From Fictibacillus arsenicus (lineage in GTDB: Bacteria; Bacillota; Bacilli; Bacillales; Fictibacillaceae), in NCBI RefSeq assembly GCF_001642935.1, contig NZ_CP016761.1:930001-994000 (forward strand): 64,000 bases of DNA. The letters are read 5' to 3'. How positions within the stretch are numbered: the first letter of the stretch is position 1; the number at the start of each line of letters is the position of its first letter. A program made the translations under genes and the position numbers. Below the pieces are notes generated by a model that had not been told where the DNA came from, did no database searches, and worked only from the letters and a program-made list of their open reading frames with translations. Below, in pieces: positions 1-8,694 of this stretch.

Positions 1-9
1 GAGGTCAAG

Positions 10-336
10 ATGTTTGCTGCCATTTTTTTATTTATAATTGCTGGAATTGCCGAGATTGGCGGAGGATATCTCGTATGGCTTTGGCTCCGCGAATCAAAGC
101 CGATTACATATGGAATAGCTGGAAGTTTAATTTTAGTCGCCTATGGCGTGATCCCCACTTTACAGAATTTCCCGACGTTCGGAAGGGTCTATGCTGCATA
201 TGGCGGTGTATTTATCATATTAGCGGTACTATGGGGCTGGCTGATAGACAAGAAAACACCAGATATGTATGACTGGCTTGGTGCAGGAATCTGCTTAATA
301 GGAGTTTCTGTCATGCTTTGGGCACCGAGGAGTTAG
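10..336 (+). CDS. ynfA: YnfA/UPF0060 family small membrane protein
   Basis: The 108-residue product is almost entirely hydrophobic, with four predicted transmembrane helices (about 2-24, 33-50, 60-78 and 86-105). It shows the family signature of a glycine-rich first helix ([10 protein letters not shown]), a central [16 protein letters not shown] stretch and a C-terminal [13 protein letters not shown]-like end. Length and layout match UPF0060/YnfA proteins, which resemble half-size small multidrug resistance transporters; the substrate is not established. A GAGGT site sits directly before the ATG. The gene is complete, but what lies upstream is outside the window. Confidence 0.9.
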   Translation: MFAAIFLFIIAGIAEIGGGYLVWLWLRESKPITYGIAGSLILVAYGVIPTLQNFPTFGRVYAAYGGVFIILAVLWGWLIDKKTPDMYDWLGAGICLIGVSVMLWAPRS

Positions 337-433
337 CTTTTTTGTATATATATTAAAACACTGGGCCGTTTCATTGGGCATTTTTCACAAAAAAGCAGAT
401 AATATAGAAAAAGCGTGAAAGAAGGTTTTATAG

Positions 434-1405
434 ATGGAACTAAAAGGAATTCACCACGTCTCAGCGCTTACGGCAAATGCTCCTGAGAATTTTAAGTTTT
501 ATACAGAAGTGATGGGGCTCAGACTGATCAAGAAAACCGTGAACCAGGATGACACGAGTGTTTATCATTTATTTTATGGTGATGAAAAAGGAAATCCAGG
601 AACGGAGCTTACGTTTTTTGAGATACCGATGGCTGGCCGCAACCATGATGGAAACAATTCGATTTCTGCGATCTCACTTCGTGTAAAAGATGATGCATCA
701 TTAAATTACTGGGAAAATCGATTAAAAGAACATGGAATTGAAACAGAAGGGATCAAAGACCGTGCAGGACGGCAGACTCTCGCGTTTCGTGATTTTGAAG
801 GGCAGCGTCTTATCTTAGTTTCTGATGAAAATAACAAAGGTGTAGCAGGCGGAACTCCTTGGAGTAAAAGTACAACTCCAGAAGAAACAGCGATTATTGG
901 ACTTGGTCCTGTTCGATTAACTGTTCCTGCAGCTGAGCCAACCATACAAGTGTTAACAGAACTTTTAGGGTTCCGTAAAAGAGGATCATACTCTGCAGAA
1001 ATTTCTGGTCAGCCTGATATTATTGTTTTAGAAACTGGAGAAGGCGGATCTGGGGCTGAGATTCATATTGAAGAACGGACAGATCTGCCGCAGGAACGTC
1101 TTGGCCGCGGGGGAGTGCATCATGTCGCATTCCGTGTAGATAATGAAGATGAACTGCGTGAATGGATTGAAAAAGTAAGAACATCCAGATTCCCTAACTC
1201 TGGATTCGTTGATCGTTTCTATTTTAAATCACTTTATTTCCGGGAGCCTAATCGCATTCTTTTCGAGCTTGCGACAGACGGACCAGGTTTTGATACAGAC
1301 GAGGAATTAGAGCATCTTGGAGAATCATTGGCACTCCCGCCGTTTCTAGAACCGCAGCGTGAAGAAATAGAAGCACGGCTTAAACCGCTGAATACAAAAG
1401 CTTAA
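434..1405 (+). CDS. Ring-cleaving dioxygenase of the VOC superfamily (MhqO/MhqA-like)
   Basis: The 323-residue cytoplasmic protein contains two vicinal-oxygen-chelate modules, about 3-145 and 152-305. Likely metal ligands are the histidines of GIHHVSAL (H7/H8) and of GGVHHVAFRV (H229/H230) and the glutamate of ILFELATDGPGF (E278). That layout is typical of Bacillus MhqO/MhqA/MhqE proteins, which open hydroquinone or catechol rings during quinone stress. An AAAGAAGG site precedes the ATG. The gene is monocistronic with its own terminator. I see no clear MhqR operator upstream, so regulation by MhqR is not supported here. Confidence 0.88.
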   Translation: MELKGIHHVSALTANAPENFKFYTEVMGLRLIKKTVNQDDTSVYHLFYGDEKGNPGTELTFFEIPMAGRNHDGNNSISAISLRVKDDASLNYWENRLKEHGIETEGIKDRAGRQTLAFRDFEGQRLILVSDENNKGVAGGTPWSKSTTPEETAIIGLGPVRLTVPAAEPTIQVLTELLGFRKRGSYSAEISGQPDIIVLETGEGGSGAEIHIEERTDLPQERLGRGGVHHVAFRVDNEDELREWIEKVRTSRFPNSGFVDRFYFKSLYFREPNRILFELATDGPGFDTDEELEHLGESLALPPFLEPQREEIEARLKPLNTKA

Positions 1406-1414
1406 ATAAGGAAT

Positions 1415-1455
1415 GACGCTTGAATCAAACTTGATGATTCAGGCGTTTTTTTTTT
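1415..1455 (+). terminator. Intrinsic terminator of the dioxygenase gene
   Basis: A 12-bp stem (ACGCTTGAATCA paired with TGATTCAGGCGT, one G-T pair) closes a short loop and is followed by ten T residues. It begins ten bases after the stop codon. Confidence 0.9.
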
Positions 1456-1514
1456 AAATCTGTAATAAAAACTGCAAATTAGGAAAAAGTAAAAAACGCT
1501 AGGTATGACTTATA

Positions 1515-1734
1515 TAACCTTTTCTAAAAGATTGTTGTTTTGGGTGGTTTTTTGTAATTTGCCTCCATTGGCACGTTGATTGGAGTGTAAGGTGCGAGAC
1601 TCCTGCGGGATCAGTGTGACAGGTGAGACCACTCATGGTGCAAAAGCACCGAGAGGGCTCACCGCACACCCCGCGGAAAGCGAGCATCCTGAAACGGAGA
1701 TCAACTTCTTTCAAAAACAACAACGAAAACAGCC
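1515..1734 (+). mobile_element. MITE-like structured repeat, copy 1 (+ orientation)
   Basis: About 220 bp, non-coding. The left end is degenerate (CCTTTTCTAAAAGATTGTTG); the right end CAACAACGAAAACAGCC matches the family consensus. The core has the family landmarks: GTTGATTGGAG, GAGACTCCTGCGGGATCAG, a hairpin GGTGAGACCACTC...GAGAGGGCTCACC capped by GGTGC-AAAA-GCACC, then CCCCGCGGAAAGCGAGCATCCTG and GGAGATCAAC. No clear target duplication is left. It lies between the dioxygenase terminator and the VanW gene. Confidence 0.85.
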
Positions 1735-1760
1735 TATTTAAAAGAGTGGAGGAGAACTAA

Positions 1761-2699
1761 ATGTTCCTAAAGTGGTTAACTGGATTGTTATTAATCGCAC
1801 ACCCCGTCAATCAGCCTGATAGCTTAACAGTGAGCCAGCAAGGGAAAATAATCGCCGAGGTGAATCGCACTCAATTTTCTGCCTCGATTCCAGGCATACC
1901 TATGATCGATGATGAAAAATACGACCGATTTGTAGATAAGCTCGAGAAACAAACCTACAAAGCCCCTGTTAACGCCAAGATCAATGATGTCGGAGGTGTC
2001 GTTCCTGGAGAAGTAGGCTACAGATTAAATCGGCTCATGTTTAAAGAAAGCTTTTACACCTATTTTTTCAGTAAAGGCTCCACGAAGATAGATGTTCCCG
2101 AGGTTAATATTTATCCAAAGGTGGATACAGAGCTCCTTGCACATATTAAAACTCAGCAGATTGGACAATACATAACCTACTTTAATTCTAACAATAAAAG
2201 CCGTTCCAACAATATTGAACTAGCTTCAAAAGCATTAGACAGCCATGTCGTTTTCCCTGGCGAAACCTTTTCTTTTAATCAAGTTGTTGGAAATCGAACA
2301 ATAGCTAAAGGGTATATGCGTGCCCCTATTATTGTCAGGGGTGAATTATCTGAAGGTGTTGGCGGAGGAATATGCCAGGTATCCTCTACTCTTTTTAATG
2401 CTGTTGATCGGGCAGGATTAAAGATCGTGCAGCGTTATTCTCACAGCAAGAGGGTTCCGTATGTTCCTTCTGGCAGAGATGCAACGGTCAGCTGGTACGG
2501 TCCTGATTTTCAATTTAAGAATCAATACAATCAGCCTATTTTAATTAGAGCTAAGAGATATGGCGGAAGTATGATGGTCAAGCTCTATTCCTCTGATGTG
2601 ATCAATATGAAAACAAGAAAAGTACCAAATGCACCAACCAGTCTTCCGAAAGAAATCCATATCGAGCAGAATGTGCATTTTTCTAACCCAGAGAGATAA
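1761..2699 (+). CDS. VanW family protein (YoaR/VanW domain), probably cell-envelope associated
   Basis: The 312-residue protein has a short hydrophobic N-terminus (about 1-17) and a VanW domain at about 140-285. The domain is recognisable by FNQVVGNRT, then the signature GVGGGICQVSSTLFNA and SHSKRVPYVPSGRDATVSW. VanW proteins accompany vanB-type glycopeptide resistance clusters and occur alone in many Bacilli; the biochemical role is unknown. No resistance genes surround this one, so glycopeptide resistance should not be inferred. A strong GGAGGAG site lies 7 bases before the ATG. The promoter must lie within or beside repeat copy 1. Confidence 0.85.
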   Translation: MFLKWLTGLLLIAHPVNQPDSLTVSQQGKIIAEVNRTQFSASIPGIPMIDDEKYDRFVDKLEKQTYKAPVNAKINDVGGVVPGEVGYRLNRLMFKESFYTYFFSKGSTKIDVPEVNIYPKVDTELLAHIKTQQIGQYITYFNSNNKSRSNNIELASKALDSHVVFPGETFSFNQVVGNRTIAKGYMRAPIIVRGELSEGVGGGICQVSSTLFNAVDRAGLKIVQRYSHSKRVPYVPSGRDATVSWYGPDFQFKNQYNQPILIRAKRYGGSMMVKLYSSDVINMKTRKVPNAPTSLPKEIHIEQNVHFSNPER

Positions 2700-2742
2700 T
2701 AAAAATGTACAATAATGTAATTAGAGATCGTGATTTGGGGAG

Positions 2743-3609
2743 TTGAAGGTATTGCAAACGTTAGAGAAATTAAGCGAAAGATTCTGGTATCAAACACCTG
2801 TCTCTGAAACAGACAGACCGATTTTAGGAGCAGTAGTTGGAGACAATATGACGCTGATGATCGATGCTGGGAACTCAGAAAATCATGCAAAATACTTTTT
2901 AAAAGAATTAAGCAAAAACGGTATACGCAAGCCGGGTCTTGCTGTTATTACGCATTGGCACTGGGATCACATTTTTGGGATGTCAGCCTTAGACTTTCCG
3001 TCAATTGCCTTCAGCCAAACAAAAGCTAAAATGAAAGAACTTAAACCTTTTTCTTGGGATGATGCAGCGCTGGATGAGAGGGTAAAGCAAGGAATTGAAA
3101 TTGAGTTTTGTGCAACCGCTATCAAAAAAGAATTCCAAGAACACCGAAAGATTAATATAAAGCTTCCAACAATTACGTTTGATGAAAAAATAGACATTGA
3201 CCTTGGCGGTGTGACCTGTATCGTGCAGCATGTTGGGGGAGATCATACGGCGGATTCTTCAATCGTTTACATAAAGGAAGAGAAGATTTTATTTTTGGCA
3301 GATTGCATATATGCGAACATGTACGCACCGCAAAATAACTACACGGTATCGAATACACTTAAGCTTTTGGATGTAATCGATACGTTTGATGCAGAAACGT
3401 ATATTCTATCTCATTGGAAACCAGTTTCAAAATCAGAGTACAGCCAAGAGGCGAAGACATTAAGAAGTGTGGCAAATCTTACTGAAAAATTTAAAGGGGA
3501 AAAGCAAGCCATTACAGAAGCCTATAGAGAGTGGATAGGCCGGGAACTGAATGGAAATGAAATCGAGACGATTCAGTTTTTTGTGAATGGCTATGAGTTA
3601 TATCAATAA
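2743..3609 (+). CDS. MBL-fold metallo-hydrolase
   Basis: The 288-residue cytoplasmic protein carries the metallo-beta-lactamase zinc motif HWHWDH at residues 71-76, followed by a GGDHTADSSIVY histidine segment (about 165), a LFLADCIY aspartate segment (about 184) and a C-terminal LSHWKPV. The TTG start is preferred because a GGGGAG site sits just before it and no in-frame ATG precedes the conserved region. The fold supports hydrolysis of a small ester, thioester or lactam-type substrate, but the substrate cannot be read from the sequence. Confidence 0.85.
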   Translation: MKVLQTLEKLSERFWYQTPVSETDRPILGAVVGDNMTLMIDAGNSENHAKYFLKELSKNGIRKPGLAVITHWHWDHIFGMSALDFPSIAFSQTKAKMKELKPFSWDDAALDERVKQGIEIEFCATAIKKEFQEHRKINIKLPTITFDEKIDIDLGGVTCIVQHVGGDHTADSSIVYIKEEKILFLADCIYANMYAPQNNYTVSNTLKLLDVIDTFDAETYILSHWKPVSKSEYSQEAKTLRSVANLTEKFKGEKQAITEAYREWIGRELNGNEIETIQFFVNGYELYQ

Positions 3610-3629
3610 CTTACAGCAACTTTTCTAAA

Positions 3630-3939
3630 GGCTGTTTTCTAAAAGATTGGTAGGTACCTTGGTGTATATTTGTTATCTATCTCCATTGACTAGTTGATTT
3701 GAGAGCAAGGTACGAGACTCCTGCGTGCCAACCACCTGAAGATACTTCTTGCAAGGCATGCGACGAGGAACGCACTTCGTAAGGATTTGCTTGTAGACGC
3801 AGGAGCACACATACTTCCTTGAAGGTGAGACTTCTAAAGGCGCAAAGCGCGAGAAGGCTCACCGCCCGCCCCGCGGAAAGCGAGCATCCTGGAGCGGAAA
3901 TCAACCACTTCCAAAGGCATCAATGATTGCGAAATAAGA
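3630..3939 (+). mobile_element. MITE-like structured repeat, copy 2 (+ orientation, long variant)
   Basis: About 310 bp. The left end GGCTGTTTTCTAAAAGATTG is perfect; the right end is worn (GCGAAATAAG instead of GCGAAAACAGCC). Compared with the short form it has an extra module of about 90 bp after GACTCCTGCG, containing CTTGCAAGGCATGCGACGAG and GACGCAGGAGCAC. The same module is in copy 3. The GGTGAGAC...GGCTCACC hairpin with its GGCGC-AAA-GCGC cap follows. The element separates the MBL gene from the esterase operon; no target duplication is visible. Confidence 0.85.
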
Positions 3940-3961
3940 AAATCAAGATTAGGAGAATAAG

Positions 3962-4732
3962 ATGATACAAGAATTTAAGATTATGATAGAACAGCTTGGT
4001 GGTATTGAAAGACAGATCCGGGTCTTCCTCCCAGCTGGGTATGAGGAAACTGAAGAAACCTATCCGGTTTTGTATATGCATGACGGACAAAATCTTTTTC
4101 GTGATGAAGATGCTAGTTATGGCGTATCTTGGGGTCTTGCTGACTATCTGGAAGAAAGTAAAACACCGCTTATAATTGTAGGGATTGACTGCAATCATGA
4201 AGGATTTGAGCGCCTTAATGAATATGGTCCTTGGGAAAACCCGACTGTAGGACCAGAACTGCTTCAGATAGATGGTGTTTTTGGAGGAAAAGGGGAAGCG
4301 TATCTTGAATTTTTGCTTTATACATTAAAGCCGTTCATTGATGAAAAGTACCGAACGAAACCCGAAGTGACTTTAATGGCAGGGAGTTCAATGGGCGGGC
4401 TGATTTCAACCTATGCAGCATGCCGATATCCGCACATTTACAGCAGAATAGCAAGCTTGTCGTCTGCGTTTTGGTTCAACCAGCAGGAAATTGAAAGCTT
4501 CATAGAGGAAAGTGACTTGAGTGCTGTAGAAAAGTTTTATATGGACATAGGAACAGATGAAGATACTTCAAAAGTCGATGCAGGACATTACATTCGTTCT
4601 TCAGAAAAAGTATATGAAAAGCTCAAGGAAAAGGGTATTGAAGTACGCTTTGAAGTAGCAGAGGGCGGAAAGCATCATGAATCAGCTTGGCGTGAAAGAA
4701 TGCCGGAAATCATTGATTACTTGATGAAATAA
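3962..4732 (+). CDS. Alpha/beta-hydrolase esterase (esterase D/enterochelin esterase-like)
   Basis: The 256-residue cytoplasmic protein has a PVLYMHDGQNLF strand-turn region (about 36-47), a nucleophile elbow GSSMGG (Ser143) and a C-terminal GGKHHESAW histidine region (about 238-246). This is the typical order of the putative esterase family of alpha/beta-hydrolases. An AGGAGAATAAG site precedes the ATG. It is the first gene of a same-strand run reaching about 8567 with gaps of 4-36 bases, so cotranscription is likely. The substrate is unknown; siderophore or glucosyl esters are possibilities from the family only. Confidence 0.85.
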   Translation: MIQEFKIMIEQLGGIERQIRVFLPAGYEETEETYPVLYMHDGQNLFRDEDASYGVSWGLADYLEESKTPLIIVGIDCNHEGFERLNEYGPWENPTVGPELLQIDGVFGGKGEAYLEFLLYTLKPFIDEKYRTKPEVTLMAGSSMGGLISTYAACRYPHIYSRIASLSSAFWFNQQEIESFIEESDLSAVEKFYMDIGTDEDTSKVDAGHYIRSSEKVYEKLKEKGIEVRFEVAEGGKHHESAWRERMPEIIDYLMK

Positions 4733-4745
4733 GGAGCTGGAAGTA

Positions 4746-5200
4746 TTGATCACATTTGAAAAAATGAGCAATAAAGAATTTAAGAGCTACATAGAGTTTA
4801 TGATTCCGGATTACGCAAAAGATACGGCTGAGCACTATCTGATGTCGATGGAAGAGGCAAACGAAAAAGCAGAAAAGCAGATCGAAAGCCTGCAGATCAA
4901 GAGAATACAGAGGGACAAAATCTTTATCATATTAAGAATGAAGAAAGACTCGCAGGCTACCTTTGGTTTCATGTTATGAAAGAGGAGAAAAAAGCATTTC
5001 TCTATCATATTTACATCCTTGACGCTTTTAGAAAACAGGGAATTGCACGTGAAGCGCTGCGTTTTTTTGAAGAAGAAGCCAGAAAGCTTGGTGCAGCGTC
5101 ACTAGGTTTACATGTATTCGGAAGCAACGAAAATGCGATAGAACTTTATAGAAAGCTAGGGTTTAAGCAGGCATCTGTTTCGATGAACAAAATTTTGTAA
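4746..5200 (+). pseudogene. GNAT N-acetyltransferase interrupted by a one-base frameshift
   Basis: Frame 1 from the TTG at 4746 (good AAGGAGCTGG site) encodes a GNAT-like N-terminus up to QIESL. From about 4896 a second frame encodes NTEGQNLYHIKNEERLAGYLWFHV and then KKAFLYHIYILDAFRKQGIA and LHVFGSNENAIELYRKLGF, the acetyl-CoA-binding loop and C-terminal motifs. Restoring one base near 4892-4895 would join both into a full protein of about 151 residues. Left as is, frame 1 ends at 4979 after 77 residues and lacks the CoA site. Either the gene is broken or the base is a sequencing error. Confidence 0.8.
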
Positions 5201-5225
5201 CCGTTTAAAAAAGGAGAGGGTAAAC

Positions 5226-5978
5226 ATGCGCAAAATTGGATTACAGCTATACTCCATACAAACAGAGGCTGAAAAAGATCTGCTTGGAACTTTGGAAAAA
5301 GTTAGTGACATGGGCTATGACAGTGTTCAGTTTGCCGGACTTTTCGGAATATCAGCCAAAGAAGTGAAGAAAGTGCTCGACTCAACAGGCCTGACCGTTG
5401 CGGGCGCACATATTCCTTTGGAACGTTTTTCAGGAGATGCTTTTAAGCGGCAACTGGAAGAACAGATGGTGCTCGGAAATGACTTGATGATCATGCCATA
5501 TTTAACAGAAGAACAGAGACAGTCGATTGATGATTATAAGCGCGTAGCTGATACGCTTAACGAAGCAGGCGTTAGAAGCAAAGAGTATGGGATAAGGGTG
5601 GCTTATCATAATCATGATTTCGAGTTTTATAAGTTAGAAGGAAAACTGCCGTTTGATGTTATTTTTCAAGAAACCGATTCTGAACTTGTAAAAATGGAGC
5701 TTGATACATACTGGGCAAAGTATGCAGGATTTGAACCGGAAGAACTATTAAACAAATATAAATATCGCTGTGTTTCCTTTCACTTAAAAGATATGACAAC
5801 AAAAGACGATAAGAAAGTAAGTACGATCGCGGGTTCAGGCATTTTGGACATGAGGGGATTTCTAGAGATTGCGGATGAAGAAAGAATTGATTACTGCGTT
5901 ATCGAACAGGAGTATTTTGAAGGAAATCCGCTTATGGAAGTAGAAAAAGGGGTTCAGAACATTAAAGCACTTTTATAA
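5226..5978 (+). CDS. Sugar phosphate isomerase/epimerase family TIM-barrel protein
   Basis: The 250-residue protein starts MRKIGLQLYSIQ and has barrel-strand landmarks SVQFAGLFG, GAHIPLE, YHNHDFEF (about 121-128), MELDTYWAKYAG, CVSFHLKDM (about 184-192) and VIEQEYFEG. These place it in the xylose-isomerase-like TIM-barrel family, with the histidines, glutamates and aspartates of these motifs as likely divalent-metal ligands. The usual role is isomerisation or epimerisation of a sugar or inositol derivative; the substrate is not identifiable. An AAAAGGAGAGG site lies seven bases before the ATG. Confidence 0.85.
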   Translation: MRKIGLQLYSIQTEAEKDLLGTLEKVSDMGYDSVQFAGLFGISAKEVKKVLDSTGLTVAGAHIPLERFSGDAFKRQLEEQMVLGNDLMIMPYLTEEQRQSIDDYKRVADTLNEAGVRSKEYGIRVAYHNHDFEFYKLEGKLPFDVIFQETDSELVKMELDTYWAKYAGFEPEELLNKYKYRCVSFHLKDMTTKDDKKVSTIAGSGILDMRGFLEIADEERIDYCVIEQEYFEGNPLMEVEKGVQNIKALL

Positions 5979-5990
5979 GGAGATAGATTA

Positions 5991-6389
5991 GTGGAAGAAC
6001 TAAAGATTGTACCTTTTTCTGAAAAATACTTTTCGGAAATACAGGAACTGAACAAAAAGGAAGGCTGGAATCAGCTTGTTGAGCGTTATAAAGAAACATT
6101 TGATGCATGGAAAAATTCAAATGCAGCGTATGTCGTAATCGGACCGAACGAAAAAGCAGCAGGTTATATTCGTGGTCTGACAGACAAGAATGTCACGATT
6201 TATATTTGTGAAATGCTTGTTTCAGAAGAGTTTAGAGGCAAAGGGTTAGGCGGAAAGCTTTTAAAGTATGTGCATAGTTTGTATCCGCGGGCAAGAATGG
6301 AAATGCTCGCATCAAGTACATCGCATACTTTCTATGAAGCTAAGAATTTCAGACCTTTTTACGGTTTTCGCAAAACGTATGAGGAATAA
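5991..6389 (+). CDS. GNAT family N-acetyltransferase
   Basis: The 132-residue protein starts at a GTG with an AAGGAGATAG site. Its acetyl-CoA-binding motif is MLVSEEFRGKGLGGKLL (about 75-91), followed by MLASSTSHTFYEAKNFRPFYGF, where GNATs usually have their C-terminal NxxxxxFYxKxGF signature. It would transfer an acetyl group to an amine; the acceptor is unknown. It starts 12 bases after the isomerase-like gene and is likely in the same operon. Confidence 0.85.
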   Translation: MEELKIVPFSEKYFSEIQELNKKEGWNQLVERYKETFDAWKNSNAAYVVIGPNEKAAGYIRGLTDKNVTIYICEMLVSEEFRGKGLGGKLLKYVHSLYPRARMEMLASSTSHTFYEAKNFRPFYGFRKTYEE

Positions 6390-6412
6390 CAAATTATTAG
6401 GAGGCGTTTGCT

Positions 6413-6805
6413 ATGAGTGAAAAAGTAACGAGTATTGCTCCGATTCAAAGTCACATTAATAATGTTTTTGTTCACGTGTCTGATCTGAAAAAATCAGTAG
6501 AGTGGTATGCGAAGCTGCTCAGAATCACGATTGAAATGGATAAAGTACAGTCACCTGTTCATAACATCCCTGTCACTGGTCAAACCGGTTTATCACTTGA
6601 TGATCACACGTTTGATCCGACGTTTCATCGCACGCCAGGAACAGGGCCGATGTTTAATTTATTTGCTCCAGACATCGATGCTGCTTATGCCGATATAAAA
6701 GAAAAAAACATCAAGGTCATCCGTGAGATCGAGTGGCATGTGGAAGTCGCTTGGTTCAATGTGGAAGATCCGGATGGTAATGTTGTCATGATATGTAACT
6801 GCTAA
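6413..6805 (+). CDS. VOC (glyoxalase/bleomycin-resistance fold) family protein
   Basis: The 130-residue single-module VOC protein shows HINNVFVHVSDLKKSVEWYAKLL at the N-terminus and NVEDPDGNVVMIC at the C-terminus, the standard betaalphabetabetabeta landmarks. Family members include glyoxalase I, fosfomycin-resistance enzymes and dioxygenases, and nothing here selects one. A TAGGAGGCG site lies upstream of the ATG. It is part of the 3962-8567 run. Confidence 0.82.
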   Translation: MSEKVTSIAPIQSHINNVFVHVSDLKKSVEWYAKLLRITIEMDKVQSPVHNIPVTGQTGLSLDDHTFDPTFHRTPGTGPMFNLFAPDIDAAYADIKEKNIKVIREIEWHVEVAWFNVEDPDGNVVMICNC

Positions 6806-6824
6806 CAAAAACGGGGGTTGTTTT

Positions 6825-8231
6825 ATGAAAGAAACGCTGACGATTCTTCACACAAATGATTTGCACGGACATTATGAACATGCTTCAAGACAGTCTGCTT
6901 TTATTAAGAAAAGAAAACAGGAACTATTGAGTCAAAATCAAAACGTTATCGTTGTGGATGGCGGTGATCATATGGACATGAGCATGAATGAGTGCCTTGC
7001 AACGGATGGATACATCCATCTCGATATGGTCTCAGCTACGGGCTATGACGCGATGTCAGTTGGTAATAATGAGCTGCTTCGTCTGCCAAAAGAAAAAATC
7101 AGGCAGTTAAGCTTGGATTCAAAAGTACCATGGCTGCTGCTTAATCTTGAAGAAGCCGATGGTTCACAAATTGGCGGCACGAAAAAATCGATGATGCTTG
7201 AAGCGGGAGAACATCTGAAAATCGGTTTATTTGGTGCGACTGATCTGTTTGAAGATCTTTATGAGAGAAAACATGGCTTTAAAAACCGGGAGACGTTAAC
7301 AGAAATAAAAAATGAAGTTGCACATCTAAGAAATGAAGGAGCAAATCTAATTGTTTTCCTTTCTCATTTGGGACTTGAAGCTGACCGAGAACTAGCTAAG
7401 GAACTATCTGGATTAGTAGATGTAATAGTCGGTGCCCACACGCATAACATCTTGCTTCAGCCAGAGACCGTTTCAGATGTAATCATCGTACAAGCAGGCT
7501 GTTACGGTCAATATGTTGGAGAACTAACGATAACTGTGGATCTTGAAACTAAGAAAGTTACCGATCATTATGGCAAGTTAGCAGAGATAAGCCTGGATGA
7601 TGAATCGGATGCTGAATTAGAAGAAGTGCTGAAGAACGGGAGAATGAAAGCTGAACAATTCTTATCAGAAGTCCTTATAGAATCTGAGGATGATCTTTCA
7701 CACGAACAGCTTGTGATGATGACAGCTCATAGTTTAAAAGAGTATTGGGATGCAGATGCAGGAATCATGTATGGCGGCGGATTTATTGATGGCTTAAGCT
7801 GCGGGAAGATAACAAAGAGAAGTGTTCTGAACGTTTGTAAAAGCATGCATACACCAATCATCATGGAGCTAACCGGGAAACAGCTTGCTGGTCTCATCAA
7901 AGAGACATATATCGAGGATGTGACGAACAAACGCGTTTACGGAGGCGGTTTTCGTCCTCATGGAATTCCAATTGGAAAGCTTCAGTTTTCAGGAATAAGC
8001 TGGAACAGTGAGGCTGAAAATGTGTCGGACATCCGTGTGGACGGAGAAGAGATCGATTTTACAAAAACGTATAAAATCGGGACGGGGACACCGCTCTTGT
8101 ATGAAGAGGTCTGCGGTTATCCGAGTGTTGAAGGAAACAAACTGATCGAACTCGGTAAAGATATCATGATAAAAGATGTACTTATGGATTATATGAAAAA
8201 ACAATCTGAAGCAAAAAAAACGACGGTGTGA
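6825..8231 (+). CDS. YunD-like metallophosphoesterase (5'-nucleotidase/UDP-sugar hydrolase family), cytoplasmic
   Basis: The 468-residue protein has an N-terminal calcineurin-type phosphoesterase domain (motifs LHTNDLHGHYEH, VVDGGDHMD, SVGNNELL, FLSHLGLEADRE, GAHTHN) and a C-terminal 5'-nucleotidase domain from about 270. There is no signal peptide, unlike secreted UshA-type enzymes. The usual GNHE motif reads GNNE (about residue 82); I recall the same change in Bacillus subtilis YunD, which supports assignment to that subgroup. Family activity is hydrolysis of nucleotides or nucleotide sugars. It sits 19 bases after the VOC gene. Confidence 0.87.
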   Translation: MKETLTILHTNDLHGHYEHASRQSAFIKKRKQELLSQNQNVIVVDGGDHMDMSMNECLATDGYIHLDMVSATGYDAMSVGNNELLRLPKEKIRQLSLDSKVPWLLLNLEEADGSQIGGTKKSMMLEAGEHLKIGLFGATDLFEDLYERKHGFKNRETLTEIKNEVAHLRNEGANLIVFLSHLGLEADRELAKELSGLVDVIVGAHTHNILLQPETVSDVIIVQAGCYGQYVGELTITVDLETKKVTDHYGKLAEISLDDESDAELEEVLKNGRMKAEQFLSEVLIESEDDLSHEQLVMMTAHSLKEYWDADAGIMYGGGFIDGLSCGKITKRSVLNVCKSMHTPIIMELTGKQLAGLIKETYIEDVTNKRVYGGGFRPHGIPIGKLQFSGISWNSEAENVSDIRVDGEEIDFTKTYKIGTGTPLLYEEVCGYPSVEGNKLIELGKDIMIKDVLMDYMKKQSEAKKTTV

Positions 8232-8234
8232 TGT

Positions 8235-8567
8235 GTGAGAAAACTCATTTTTATTGTCATAACAATCATTGCGATGATTTTTGTGATTCGCTCATGCAGT
8301 GATAATAATGAGAAAATTGGGAGCTCTATTCCAGAAGCGGTATTAAACATTGTTAATAAAGACGAAAAAAATACCGTAAAACTAGCAATTTCTTCTGATG
8401 ATAAACCGGAGTATACAATAGCTGACAAAGACTTGTATAAAATCTTCAACATGAATGGAAGTTACATTGTACAAGAGTTTGAAGATTATAAAAACGATGA
8501 GAAAATTGATTTTCAATACGAAATAAACATATTTGAATACGGGATCTTATCGTGGTATTTAGACTAA
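8235..8567 (+). CDS. Small membrane-anchored hypothetical protein
   Basis: The 110-residue product starts at a GTG only three bases after the YunD-like gene, so coupling is likely. Residues 2-20 form one hydrophobic helix followed by RSCSDNN; the cysteine could be lipidated, although the -3 to -1 residues are a poor lipobox. The rest is charged and soluble. I recognise no family. It closes the run that starts at 3962 and is followed by a strong terminator. Confidence 0.6.
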   Translation: MRKLIFIVITIIAMIFVIRSCSDNNEKIGSSIPEAVLNIVNKDEKNTVKLAISSDDKPEYTIADKDLYKIFNMNGSYIVQEFEDYKNDEKIDFQYEINIFEYGILSWYLD

Positions 8568-8573
8568 CGATTC

Positions 8574-8620
8574 TAAGCTAACTCAAAAAGGCAGTTTTGA
8601 TGCTGAAGAGTTAGCTTTTC
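8574..8620 (+). terminator. Terminator ending the 3962-8567 operon
   Basis: A perfect 10-bp stem (AAGCTAACTC with GAGTTAGCTT) encloses a loop of about 23 bases and is followed by TTTTC. Confidence 0.8.
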
Positions 8621-8694
8621 TTCATACTTCGTAATTACATATTTTACCTTCTATGTGATAAAGTGATAAATAGAATGACTTGGGAGGGATTAGG

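Noticed and set aside
1761-2699. VanW gene as evidence of vancomycin resistance
   Set aside because: No vanH, vanA/B, vanX or vanRS genes are nearby, and VanW-domain proteins are common in susceptible Bacilli.
3677-3904. Open frames inside the repeat elements on both strands (for example 3677-3904, 10960-11332, 28735-29079, 32606-33001, 39352-39689, 43028-43296)
   Set aside because: They lie within the non-coding MITE-like repeat, recur with it in either orientation, have no ribosome sites, and their similarity to each other comes from the shared DNA repeat.
4976-5200. The 4976-5200 frame as an independent small gene
   Set aside because: Coding-like sequence in this frame extends upstream of its first ATG, there is no ribosome site, and the product lacks the N-terminal half of the GNAT fold.
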